Source: Acidobacteriaceae bacterium (GTDB taxonomy: Bacteria; Acidobacteriota; Terriglobia; Terriglobales; Acidobacteriaceae). Taken from it: a DNA stretch of 64,000 nucleotides. Numbering within the stretch: the first letter of the stretch is position 1; the number at the start of each line of letters is the position of its first letter. Below the pieces are notes generated by a model. That model saw only the letters and a program-made list of their open reading frames with translations. It did not search any database and was not told the origin of the DNA. Where the stretch lies: NCBI GenBank assembly GCA_027449965.1, contig DAIDKP010000013.1:62001-126000 (forward strand). Direction: 5' to 3'. Positions 27,157 to 35,913 of the stretch are shown here, piece after piece. A program made the position numbers and the translations under genes.

Positions 27157-28938
27157 ATGAAACAACGAACAACAGGCAGCACGTTGTGGGGAAAAGCATT
27201 CGTGATCCTGTCTGCTTTTCTTCTATGCTCGAGTCTGGCTTTCGCAGGCTCGCGCAAGATATCGAAGGATCTGCAAGGGAAAGATCCCTCCAGCCGGGTG
27301 GACGTGATTGTGCAGTTCTATCAGGTGCCAACCGCGAAGTACCATCAAAAGATCATGGATCGCGGCGGCAAGCTCAAGCGGGAGCTTGGACATTTCAAGG
27401 GTGCCGCGTATTCGATGCCGGCTTCAGAACTGGAAGATCTGGCGAAGGACCCAGCAGTCAAATACATCTCGATGGATCGTCCGCTTCGTGGCTCAGGTAC
27501 GACAGCAACGACCTGGGTGCTTGACTATCACAATGAGACGATCAACTCATCGAATGCCTGGTCACAAGGTCTGACGGGTGCAGGCATTGGCGTTGCCGTC
27601 ATCGATAGTGGCATTGCCAACGTCTCTGATCTCAATGTTGCAAACGTCGTCTACAGTGAAGACTTCACAAACTCCGGAAGTCCGCTCGACCAGTATGGGC
27701 ATGGCACGCACGTGAGCGGAATCATTGCCGGAAACGGGAGCAACTCGACCGGCCCGACTGACAGTTACACCTTCAAGGGTATTGCTCAGGGGGTGAATCT
27801 GATCAACCTGCGTGTACTGGACCAGAGCGGAGCTGGCACGGACAGTGAAGTAATTGCAGCCATCCAGACTGCCATTCAGTTGAAGAGCACATATAACATC
27901 CGCGTCATCAACCTTTCGCTCGGGCGACCGGTGCTGGAAAGCTACATGACTGATCCTCTTTGTCAGGCAGTAGAACAGGCCTGGAAGGCGGGCATTGTTG
28001 TCGTGGTTGCAGCGGGTAACTACGGACGCGATAACGATGCCGGAACCTATGGCTACGGCACGATCACGGCGCCCGGCAATGATCCGTATGTGATTACGGT
28101 GGGAGCAATGAACACGATGGGAACGCCGGATCGCACGGACGATGTGCCGGCTTCCTACAGTTCAAAAGGGCCTTCAATTGCCGATCAGGTGGTGAAGCCG
28201 GATCTCGTTGCGCCAGGCAATCTGATTGTCTCTCTGTATACTCCACCGGATACGCTTGCCGTGGAGAATCCCACACATGAAATTCCCACTTCGCTCTACC
28301 AGACGAATGGAACGGCATCTGTTTCGCCCGCCTACTTCATTCTGAGTGGAACGAGCATGGCGACTCCGATGGTGAGTGCAACGGCTGCTTTGATGTTGCA
28401 GCAGAACGCTGCGCTGACTCCGGATCAGATCAAGGCGCGGCTGATGCTGACTGCGTTCAAGGATCTTGTCCAGGCGGCTACCGTAACGGATCCAACCACA
28501 GGCCAGACATTTAACGAGCAGGCAGATATCTTTACGGTTGGAGCAGGTTATCTGGACATTCGGGCCGCGTTGGGAAGCACAGTGCTGGCTCCGCCGACGG
28601 TAGGCAGCGCGATGTCTCCGACTGCGAGCATCTCGTCGTCCGGCAACGTGGTTCTGGTGAATGGCTCTTCTGTTCTGGGCAGCAGTGCGGCCACATGGAA
28701 CGTGCCCTCAGTGTGGGGGGACTCGATCTTTGGTGGGACGGACGCGCTGACGGGGGATGCCATTCTGTGGGGCACCGGAACTTTGACGGGGGATGCCATT
28801 CTGTGGGGAACGGACTCGCTCACTGGCGAAGCTATCCTCTGGGGAACGGGATCTTCGGTAAGCGATCTGAATCAGCTCTGGGGTCACCCAAAGACACAGG
28901 TAGATGCAAACAGCGTCTTGTGGGGCACCAAAAAGTAA
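27157..28938 (+). CDS. Exported subtilisin-family (S8) serine peptidase with C-terminal repeats
   Basis: A 593-residue secreted peptidase. A signal peptide (LLCSSLAFA) is followed by an I9-type propeptide (RVDVIVQFYQVP to KYISMDRPL). The catalytic domain has Asp150 (AVIDSGIA), His182 (GHGTHVSG), Asn288 (AAGN) and Ser400 (GTSMATP), so it should be active. The C-terminus is a tandem repeat of a 12-residue unit ending ILW, then two more degenerate WGT endings. Similar Trp-Gly rich tails occur in acidobacterial subtilases; I infer attachment or solenoid formation. The start uses GGAAAGAG; the ORF track adds eight codons. A hairpin follows the stop. Confidence 0.93.
   Translation: MKQRTTGSTLWGKAFVILSAFLLCSSLAFAGSRKISKDLQGKDPSSRVDVIVQFYQVPTAKYHQKIMDRGGKLKRELGHFKGAAYSMPASELEDLAKDPAVKYISMDRPLRGSGTTATTWVLDYHNETINSSNAWSQGLTGAGIGVAVIDSGIANVSDLNVANVVYSEDFTNSGSPLDQYGHGTHVSGIIAGNGSNSTGPTDSYTFKGIAQGVNLINLRVLDQSGAGTDSEVIAAIQTAIQLKSTYNIRVINLSLGRPVLESYMTDPLCQAVEQAWKAGIVVVVAAGNYGRDNDAGTYGYGTITAPGNDPYVITVGAMNTMGTPDRTDDVPASYSSKGPSIADQVVKPDLVAPGNLIVSLYTPPDTLAVENPTHEIPTSLYQTNGTASVSPAYFILSGTSMATPMVSATAALMLQQNAALTPDQIKARLMLTAFKDLVQAATVTDPTTGQTFNEQADIFTVGAGYLDIRAALGSTVLAPPTVGSAMSPTASISSSGNVVLVNGSSVLGSSAATWNVPSVWGDSIFGGTDALTGDAILWGTGTLTGDAILWGTDSLTGEAILWGTGSSVSDLNQLWGHPKTQVDANSVLWGTKK
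28735..28842 (+). repeat. Three 36-bp tandem repeats in the subtilase gene
   Basis: Units at 28735-28770, 28771-28806 and 28807-28842 encode GTDALTGDAILW, GTGTLTGDAILW and GTDSLTGEAILW. The first two share a long identical DNA run; the third has diverged at synonymous positions, so the protein pattern is being kept. Confidence 0.9.
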
Positions 28939-28962
28939 CTGGAATTGAGAAATACCCTTCGA

Positions 28963-29001
28963 TGGCCTTTGCCGGAAATGGATGTTATTCGGCAAAGGCC
29001 A
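28963..29001 (+). terminator. Hairpin after the subtilase gene
   Basis: A 12-bp perfect stem (TGGCCTTTGCCG / CGGCAAAGGCCA) with a 15-base loop lies 24 bases after the stop. It lacks a T-run, so termination strength is uncertain. Confidence 0.5.
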
Positions 29002-29085
29002 CTCGGAGAGGTAGGGAGATGTTCCTCTTGTAACGCAATCTCGCGGAAGTACTGAATTCCTGAATTCCTGGTTTGGAGGGCAACG

Positions 29086-31584
29086 ATGAGCGACACTGTA
29101 CCGATTCAGGCAAGAATCTTTGTCGCCACAACCGCGATTGTGGGAGCGACCGTGCTGGGAATGGCTTTCCTGCACTGGCACTCCAGCGATCCGTTGAAGT
29201 TTGGATGCTATCTACTAATCTCGATTCTTGCTTCCACGATGAAGGTCAGAATACCTGGTATCGAGAGCACGCATTCCGTAACGTTTCTCTTTGTGCTTCT
29301 TGGCGTCCTTGAGCTTTCACTTCCGGAGACATTGGTCATCGCCTGCTCTGCGGCGTTGGTGCAAAGCTTGTGGAAGACAAAGCAACGACCCGAAGCTATG
29401 AAGGTTATCTTCAATGTTTTCAGCCTGAGTTGCAACGGCGTCTATCTCACCTACATGGCGTATCACGTCACGGCGCAGTATCTCAAAGAGAGTATGCCGC
29501 TGCTGCTGCTGGCTGCCGGATGCACTTATTATCTGAGCAACACGATGCCGTTGGCCATTGTGATTGCGCTGGCGGAGCGTCGACCACTGCGCGGGCTTTG
29601 GGAGGAAACCTACTTCTGGTCGTTGCCCTATAACCTGGCGGGCGCTGCGCTGGTGGGTGTGATGAGCTATTGCAATCGCTATGCTGGGTGGCAAAATTCA
29701 CTGCTGATTGTGCCGATCATGTATGTGATCTATCGCTCCTATCTGCTGTATCTGAGTCGGCTGGAGGAGCAGAAAAAGCGCGTCGAAGTCGAAGAGCAAC
29801 AGGTGCTGGCGGAAAAGCTTCATGTTGAGCAGGTCTGCTCGCTTCATATGCGCACCATCGAAGGCCTGGCCCTGGCCATTGACGCCAAGGATCACACCAC
29901 GCACGAGCATCTGCATCGGGTGCGCGTTTACGCGGCGGAAATCGCCAAAGAGCTGAACCTGGATTCGCTGGAGCAGGACGCGTTGAACGCTGCTGCGCTG
30001 TTGCACGACATCGGCAAGCTGGCGGTGCCGGATCACATTATCAACAAGCCGGGCCGACTGACTCCGGAAGAGTTTGAAAAGATGAAGATTCATCCGATTG
30101 TGGGAGCCGACATTCTGGAGCGAGTGTCGTTCCCATATCCGGTTGCGCCAATCGTACGTTCGCATCATGAAAAGTGGGATGGCACCGGTTATCCGGATGG
30201 CTTGAAAGGCGAAGAGATTCCAATCGGCGCGCGCATTTTGGCGGCGGTGGATTGCCTGGACGCGGTGGCCTCGGACCGTCAATATCGGAAAGCTCTGCCG
30301 TTGGATGAAGCCATCCAGCTGGTTTTGGCTGAGTCTGGTAAATCCTATGATCCCAGGGTGGTTGAGATCCTTGCTCGCCGCTATCGTGAACTGGAAGCGG
30401 CTGCGATTCAAAGCCTGGAATCGACAGGAATGAGCCAGAACAGCGTTGGCTTCAAGGTGGAACGCGGAGAAAGACCAGCCGCCGGATTTGCCGTAGACAG
30501 TAATCCAGCGACTCGAGGCCAGGTGGACTTCCTGTCTTCGATTGCATCCGCACGTCAGGAGGCCCACACGCTTTTTGAGCTGAGTCAGGATCTGGGTGAC
30601 TCGCTGAGCCTGGACGAAACGCTCTCACTTGTGGCGATGCGACTGCGGAAGCTGGTGCCATACGATTCCATCGTGGTCTTTGTGAAGAAGGGCGATCTTC
30701 TTGAACCAGAATTTGTCAGTGGTGATTGCTTCCGGCTGCTCTCCTCGCTGGAGATTCCCGTGGGCACAGGGTTGTGCGGATGGGTGGCGGAAAATGCGCT
30801 TCCCATTGTGAACGGCAACCCGGATGTCGAGCTGGGCTTTGTCCGTGAACGAAAGGCGACGACCGGACTGCGATCCGCGCTGGCTGTGCCGCTCGAGGGT
30901 TTCTCTGGATTGGTGGGTGTGCTGGCGCTCTATCAGTCCGAGCCGGACGCCTTCACCAGCGACCACCTTCGCGTTCTGCAGGTGATCACATCGAAAGTGG
31001 CGCACTTCATCGAAAATGCACTGAAGTATCGTCAGGCAGAGAAATCAGCAACCAATGACTTCCTGACCGGAATGCCGAATGCGCGCGCGTTGTCGATCCA
31101 CCTGGAGCGTGAACTGGCACGCTGCAAACGTGAAAGCTCGAGTCTCGCCGTAATGGTATGCGATTTGAATGAGTTCAAGCAGATCAATGATCGCTATGGC
31201 CATCTGGCCGGCGACCGGGTGTTGCAACGTTTCTCAGCAAGTCTTCGAGAGGTCTGCCGTGACTACGACTATGCCGCGCGGATGGGAGGAGACGAGTTTG
31301 TGATTGTGGCTCCGGGCATGACGCAGAACTGCGTGGAAGAGAGAGCAATCCTGCTGAGTTCTCTGGCGCAAAGGGCTGGCCGCGAGGTCTGTGGGGAAAA
31401 TATTCTTTCGCTGAGCCTGGGAGCGGCGTTCTATCCGCAGGATGGACGCCAGCCGGAACAACTCCTCTCCGAAGCGGACAAGAAGATGTACGCCGCCAAA
31501 CGGTTTCATTATCTTGACAACGAAAAAATGCCGCGCTACACATCAGCTCGTCACGCACACGTCACCGCAGGAGAGGTGATGTAA
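29086..31584 (+). CDS. Membrane HD-GYP / GAF / GGDEF cyclic-di-GMP protein
   Basis: An 832-residue signalling protein. Residues ~10-225 hold about seven hydrophobic segments (a membrane sensor), then a short coiled coil (~226-250). The HD-GYP phosphodiesterase domain has HDIGK (307-311) and HHEKWDGTGYP (360-370), all intact. A GAF domain (~480-640) follows. The GGDEF domain ends the protein with GGDEF at 734 and an inhibitory I-site RDYD placed five residues before it. By sequence it can both make and break cyclic-di-GMP, which is uncommon with HD-GYP placed first. The start follows TTGGAGGG. An IS3 element lies directly downstream. Confidence 0.95.
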   Translation: MSDTVPIQARIFVATTAIVGATVLGMAFLHWHSSDPLKFGCYLLISILASTMKVRIPGIESTHSVTFLFVLLGVLELSLPETLVIACSAALVQSLWKTKQRPEAMKVIFNVFSLSCNGVYLTYMAYHVTAQYLKESMPLLLLAAGCTYYLSNTMPLAIVIALAERRPLRGLWEETYFWSLPYNLAGAALVGVMSYCNRYAGWQNSLLIVPIMYVIYRSYLLYLSRLEEQKKRVEVEEQQVLAEKLHVEQVCSLHMRTIEGLALAIDAKDHTTHEHLHRVRVYAAEIAKELNLDSLEQDALNAAALLHDIGKLAVPDHIINKPGRLTPEEFEKMKIHPIVGADILERVSFPYPVAPIVRSHHEKWDGTGYPDGLKGEEIPIGARILAAVDCLDAVASDRQYRKALPLDEAIQLVLAESGKSYDPRVVEILARRYRELEAAAIQSLESTGMSQNSVGFKVERGERPAAGFAVDSNPATRGQVDFLSSIASARQEAHTLFELSQDLGDSLSLDETLSLVAMRLRKLVPYDSIVVFVKKGDLLEPEFVSGDCFRLLSSLEIPVGTGLCGWVAENALPIVNGNPDVELGFVRERKATTGLRSALAVPLEGFSGLVGVLALYQSEPDAFTSDHLRVLQVITSKVAHFIENALKYRQAEKSATNDFLTGMPNARALSIHLERELARCKRESSSLAVMVCDLNEFKQINDRYGHLAGDRVLQRFSASLREVCRDYDYAARMGGDEFVIVAPGMTQNCVEERAILLSSLAQRAGREVCGENILSLSLGAAFYPQDGRQPEQLLSEADKKMYAAKRFHYLDNEKMPRYTSARHAHVTAGEVM

Positions 31585-31819
31585 TACGGATGATGGCGGC
31601 CGTTGTGGGATGGTCGTGAATGAGCTGAGCCGGTCCCGATAGTTCGGACAGTTTTTGCGGGTTTTTAAGTGAAAAGATTGCTCGTGGTCGTCGAGGCGGT
31701 GGAAATGTGAAAATCGTTTTGGTCGATTTTCAAGGTCTTGTGGGAAGAGCGGGAAGCGGCATTTTCGTTTTCCGCTCTTCTCATGAGACCGGCATTTCCA
31801 CGACCTGCTTCCTTGCGCG

Positions 31820-32647
31820 TCAAGCCGCCAATGCCTCTGGCGGACGGCGGAAGTGTACCTGTTCCGGCGTCTGCGCTCCCAGGCTGGAATGTGGGCGTCG
31901 GGCGTTGAAGAACTCGAAGTAGCGGCCGATCTTGTCTCTGGCTTCGCCGACCGACTCATATGCGCGCAGGTAAACGTGCTCGTACTTGAGCGAGCGCCAC
32001 AGCCACTCGACGAAAACGTTGTCGCACCATCGTCCCTTGCCGTCCATGCTGATCTGGATGCCTTCCGCCTTGAGCCGCCCGGTGAAGGCCTCGCTGGTGA
32101 ACTGACTGCCCTGATCGGTGTTGAAGATTTCCGGCTTGCCGTGCTGCTCGATAGCCTCTTCCAGCGCCTCGATGCAGAAGCTGGTATCCATGGAGATCGA
32201 CAGCCGCCAGGCGAGTACGCGACGGCTGAACCAGTCGATGACCGCGGCCAGATAGACAAAGCCGCGCGCCATGGGGATATACGTGATGTCCATGGCCCAG
32301 ACGTGATTGGGCCGCGTGATTTCAATGCCGCGCAGCAGGTAGGGATAAATCCTGTGTCCCGGCGCGGGCCTTGAGGTGTTCGGTTTGCGATAAAGCGTCT
32401 CGACGCCCATGCGCCGCATCAGCGTGCGCACATGGCGGCGGCCCACTTCCAGGCCTTCGCGCGAGAGCATGTCGCGCAACATGCGGCTGCCCGCGAACGG
32501 ATAGTTCCTGTGCAACTCGTCGATGCGCCGCATCCGCATCAGGTCTGCTTCTGCGATTGGGCGCGGACGATAGTAGGCGGTCGAGCGGATCACTCCCAAC
32601 TCTTCCGCCTGGCGGCAAACCGGTAGCTTGTGCTCGGGATCGATCAT
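31820..32647 (-). CDS. IS3-family transposase OrfB (DDE integrase)
   Basis: A 275-residue transposase catalytic subunit. An HTH_21-like N-terminus (MRRIDELHRNYPFAGSRMLRDML) is followed by an rve integrase core with the triad: Asp in AMDITYIPM, Asp in IFNTDQGSQF and Glu in DNVFVEWLWR, all present. It starts on an ATGA overlap with orfA, so expression is by coupling or by frameshift as in the IS3 family. The tail RRPHSSLGAQTPEQV is typical. Confidence 0.94.
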   Translation of the reverse strand: MIDPEHKLPVCRQAEELGVIRSTAYYRPRPIAEADLMRMRRIDELHRNYPFAGSRMLRDMLSREGLEVGRRHVRTLMRRMGVETLYRKPNTSRPAPGHRIYPYLLRGIEITRPNHVWAMDITYIPMARGFVYLAAVIDWFSRRVLAWRLSISMDTSFCIEALEEAIEQHGKPEIFNTDQGSQFTSEAFTGRLKAEGIQISMDGKGRWCDNVFVEWLWRSLKYEHVYLRAYESVGEARDKIGRYFEFFNARRPHSSLGAQTPEQVHFRRPPEALAA

Positions 32648-32949
32648 CGCTTTGCGCTCTGCAAACCCGCCTTGACGAGCGCAGTTTCTAGAAAATCGTT
32701 GGCTAGCGCCAGCTCGCCGATCTTGGCTTGCATCCGGGTCACATCAACCCTGGCCTCCGGCTCGGCCTTGTCCTCGCCGAAAACACCGGCCGCACCTTCC
32801 TGCAGCCGCGTTTTCCAATCTGTGACCTGGTTAGGATGGACATCGAACTGTTGAGCCAGCTCGGCCAGGGTCTTGTCTCCCTTCAGAGCGACCAAGGCCA
32901 CTTTCGCTTTGAAGGTTGCTGAATCGGTCCGGCGTGAGCGGCGTGTCAT
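32644..32949 (-). CDS. IS3-family transposase OrfA (helix-turn-helix)
   Basis: A 101-residue DNA-binding subunit. RRTDSATFKAKVALVALKGDKTLAELAQQFDVHPNQVTDWK is the HTH that recognises the element ends, followed by a coiled-coil/leucine segment. The start after AGAGGAG is preferred to the ORF track start, which adds 19 codons reaching almost into the right inverted repeat. The stop overlaps the orfB start. Confidence 0.92.
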   Translation of the reverse strand: MTRRSRRTDSATFKAKVALVALKGDKTLAELAQQFDVHPNQVTDWKTRLQEGAAGVFGEDKAEPEARVDVTRMQAKIGELALANDFLETALVKAGLQSAKR

Positions 32950-33095
32950 CGTTGCTCCTCTTTTCTGCCATCTTAATGGCCGTAAGGGAACAACCTTTCC
33001 ACTCATACCGCTGTCCGAATTTCCGAGACCGGCTCACTACCGAAGCCTCCGACACCTGAAAGCATCCACTTGGTAGAAGGCATCACGGGCAAATT

Positions 33096-34079
33096 TTACA
33101 GAACGCAACGAAAGCTCATGTGAGACGTTGAGCTGTCTGGCGTGTTGGACGTGCGTGCAGCCACGCGGTAACGATTGCAATACGACTTGTGACAAAGGAA
33201 GGATCCACCCTTCACGACGCGAGCCTTGCCGGTCGCCGGGCCTGTAGGGTTGTCTGCGGCAGACAGCCTATGCGATTCAGGCGAGAACCAATCCGCGCAC
33301 CATTCCCACGTGTTGCCGGTCATGGAGTACAAGCCATAGTCGTTGGGAGGAAATGCGTCCACGGGACAGGTGCCGGCGTAGCCATCTTCCGCTGTATCGT
33401 GGTGCGGGAAATCGCCCTGCCAGATGTTGCAACGATGTTGGCCGCTCGGACGCAATTTGTCTCCCCATGGATAGAGCTTCTGAACGAGGCCGCCGCGAGC
33501 GGCGAACTCCCACTCTGCTTCAGTGGGCAGGCGTCGGCCAGACCACCTCGCAAAGGCCACCGCATCGTTCCATGAGACGTGAACGACAGGATGTTCCTCG
33601 CGGCCTTTCAGGCTGGAGCCAGGGCCTTCGGGTGCATCCCAGGTCGCTCCGCGAACCTTACACCACCATGGCGCGGCGGAGACAGTCTCTTCAACAAAGG
33701 TAGCGCGCTTTGATGTGGGGATGTGCGCCCAGAAGACGAAAGACCAGCCGAAGCGTTCTGCCTCTGTGCGATAGCCCGTTGCCTTGACAAACTCGCGGAA
33801 CCAACGATTGGTGACAGGGAATCTATCGATCGCGAACGGCTTCAGATTCACCGCATGCACGGGGCCTTCTCCATCGTCCGGAAAGCCAAACTCATAGTCC
33901 GTGCCCATCAGAAATGTGCCTCCCGGAAGGTCAACCATCTCGGCACGAAGGTCCGTGGGGCACACACGCGCAGTCGTATCCATCGTTGCGGCGACGCTAG
34001 CGTCAGCGTGCTCGGCAGAAGGGGTGCAGCAGCCCTTTGAAGGCTCACCGCAGTTAGATTGGGAAGTACTGAAGCTCAT
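33096..34079 (-). CDS. Formylglycine-generating enzyme (SUMF1/FGE family)
   Basis: A 327-residue copper-type oxidase that converts the CxPxR cysteine of sulfatases to formylglycine. The fold is recognisable (LPGGTFLMGTD, VSWNDAVAFARWSGRRLPTEAEWEFAARG, TGNTWEWCADWF). The two active-site cysteines are kept in the C-terminal motif GGSFLCHKSYCNRYRV, matching the true FGE signature rather than the catalytically inactive relatives. I start at ATG 34079; the ORF track extends 94 codons further with no family content. No sulfatase gene is in this window, so its substrate is elsewhere or absent. An IS3 copy lies 59 bases downstream. Confidence 0.93.
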   Translation of the reverse strand: MSFSTSQSNCGEPSKGCCTPSAEHADASVAATMDTTARVCPTDLRAEMVDLPGGTFLMGTDYEFGFPDDGEGPVHAVNLKPFAIDRFPVTNRWFREFVKATGYRTEAERFGWSFVFWAHIPTSKRATFVEETVSAAPWWCKVRGATWDAPEGPGSSLKGREEHPVVHVSWNDAVAFARWSGRRLPTEAEWEFAARGGLVQKLYPWGDKLRPSGQHRCNIWQGDFPHHDTAEDGYAGTCPVDAFPPNDYGLYSMTGNTWEWCADWFSPESHRLSAADNPTGPATGKARVVKGGSFLCHKSYCNRYRVAARTSNTPDSSTSHMSFRCVL

Positions 34080-34620
34080 CCGATCATAGTAGCTTTTAGA
34101 TGGGGAAATGTCTCCGTCGTCCACGCGTACCGGCGCGGCTCGATCGCGACATCCTCTGGCCTGTCCTGGCCGATTTCTGTCCAGCAGCGAGTACGACTTT
34201 CGTATTCCGAAGTGGAGCGGGCTGGCCTGCTTGGAAATCGGTAACGCATTCTCGGAGTCGATCATCGCGTTGCGCGCAGCAAGCCCGCCCCCGTCAGCCC
34301 CAGTGTAGCGGTACATACATATCGCCTTGCGCCGGTAGATGAGTGTCGCCATGGAGCCCACAGAATAGCCCCGCCGAGGAGAGGTTCAAATGAGCACAGT
34401 CGTCTGCGCTCACGTGCTGGACGAATGACAATCTGAATACCTTCAGCGTTAGCACAATTACGAAACGAATCGGGAGAAATTGTGATGCGGCGCCGCGTCG
34501 GGCATCAACGCGCCAGGGGCTGCCGTAGCTGTATGATTGGACCAAAGAATAGGGCTACCGATGTGAAGTGGCGCTGTAATGTGCTGTGGTAACCCGATTT
34601 CAGACCGGGGAAGGAACAAC
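34080..34620. other. Divergent intergenic region between FGE and acyltransferase genes
   Basis: These 541 bases have no convincing gene; several short plus ORFs have no family content. It should hold the promoters of both genes. GGAAGGAAC at the right end is the ribosome site of the acyltransferase. Confidence 0.45.
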
Positions 34621-35766
34621 ATGGGGATGGAGCGACTGCGCAGGGTGACCACGGGAGGAACGTGGATGCCGGAGGTGGATGGGCTGCGCTTTGTTGCGAT
34701 TGTGAGTGTGGCGTTGTTCCATCTGATGGGCGAAGTGCTGACGCGGGCACACCACGTGGTTGCGGTGCAGCCACGATATGACCTGCTGGTGCAACTGGTG
34801 GGCAATGGTGATCGCGGTGTGCGCCTGTTCTTCGTGCTCAGTGGATATATCCTGGCGCGCCCATTTTTTTGCCAGTATCGACAGGGTGGCCCGCGAGTTT
34901 CGCTGCAGAAGTATTATTTGCGAAGGCTGACGCGGCTGGAGCCGCCGTACATACTTTCCCTGGGGTTGTATGCGATTGCCATGCAGATATACTTTCACCC
35001 CGGCTGGGGATATTTGTTGCCCCATCTGCTGGCAAGTCTCTTCTATGTGCATTCCTTGGTCTATCACCAGATCAGCACGATTAACTATGTTGCGTGGAGC
35101 CTGGAGGTGGAGATTCAGTTTTATCTGCTTGTTCCCGCACTCGCGCTCTTGTTTGCCATTACCCATGCGAGTGTGCGCAGAGCTGTGTTGTTGGTATGCA
35201 TTTGCGTGGCCGGGTTTGTACAGATGCAGCCATGGTTTCCGCAGGAGGCATGGTTGACGATCCTCGGGCATATCCAGTTCTTTCTTGCTGGATTTTTGCT
35301 GGCGGATTTGCTGGCTGCCCGAGGCGACGCTTCGCAAAAGCACTGGTTGTGGGATGTAGCGAGCCTGGTGCTTTGGCCGATGGTGTACTGGATGCCGCAT
35401 AACTGGCCTCTTTCTAATGTGCTGTTGCCGCTGATCTTCTGCGCGATCTACATGGCAGCATTTCTGGGGCCAGGATCCAACCGCTGCTTCCGCACGCAAT
35501 GGGTCGCGGTGGCGGGTGGCATGTGTTACTCGACTTATTTGCTGCACCCGTTGGTGATCGATACAGGGTTCAAGTTTACGTCCCGTCTGCTGATCTTTCA
35601 GGATTTTCTGATTAACTATGGGCTGCAAGTGCTTCTGTTGGGGGTAGCGATTGCTCTGGTGAGCGCGGCGTTTTATATATGGGTGGAGCGACCCTGCATG
35701 GATCCCAACTGGCCACAAGCCTTACTGCGGAGGCTGCGGCGCGCGAAGACTATGAAGACGGCGTAG
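34621..35766 (+). CDS. Acyltransferase-3 family membrane protein
   Basis: A 381-residue integral membrane O-acyltransferase with about ten hydrophobic segments. The diagnostic pattern is PEVDGLRFVAIVSVALFHLMGEV, the GVRLFFVLSGYILARPFF segment and YYLRRLTRLEPPYI, followed by NYVAWSLEVEIQFYLL. Family members acetylate or succinylate exported polysaccharides, lipids or antibiotics. The start uses GGAAGGAAC; the ORF track adds 14 codons. The remnant of an IS follows downstream. Confidence 0.92.
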   Translation: MGMERLRRVTTGGTWMPEVDGLRFVAIVSVALFHLMGEVLTRAHHVVAVQPRYDLLVQLVGNGDRGVRLFFVLSGYILARPFFCQYRQGGPRVSLQKYYLRRLTRLEPPYILSLGLYAIAMQIYFHPGWGYLLPHLLASLFYVHSLVYHQISTINYVAWSLEVEIQFYLLVPALALLFAITHASVRRAVLLVCICVAGFVQMQPWFPQEAWLTILGHIQFFLAGFLLADLLAARGDASQKHWLWDVASLVLWPMVYWMPHNWPLSNVLLPLIFCAIYMAAFLGPGSNRCFRTQWVAVAGGMCYSTYLLHPLVIDTGFKFTSRLLIFQDFLINYGLQVLLLGVAIALVSAAFYIWVERPCMDPNWPQALLRRLRRAKTMKTA

Positions 35767-35913
35767 CGCTGTTGGTTGCAACGGAGCTGCGCGCAACGAG
35801 TGTCGGTGTCCATGGGAAGCTTCACGTACTCCATATGGCGCAGTCATTTGCCATCCTACCCGTGATCTGGCTATTAATCCGGCCCGATAATACTGTCATG
35901 CGGCATGGCAGCC

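Larger units (their letters stand above)
31626..33036 (-). mobile_element. IS3-family insertion sequence, apparently intact
   Basis: A 1411-bp element bounded by 26-base inverted repeats (31626-31651 and 33011-33036; 22 of 26 match, outer end TGAGCCGGTC and inner end TTCGGACAG). It encodes orfA and orfB on the minus strand. Non-coding bases 31652-31819 hold hairpins such as TGAAAATCG/CGATTTTCA at 31708-31732. I see no clear target duplication beside the ends. Confidence 0.9.

Noticed and set aside
28735-28842. Possible CRISPR array
   Set aside because: The three repeats are directly adjacent, without spacers, and code for a protein repeat.
31543-32325. 260-codon minus-strand ORF at the IS3 element
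   Set aside because: Shadow of OrfB in another frame; the DDE residues are in the other frame.
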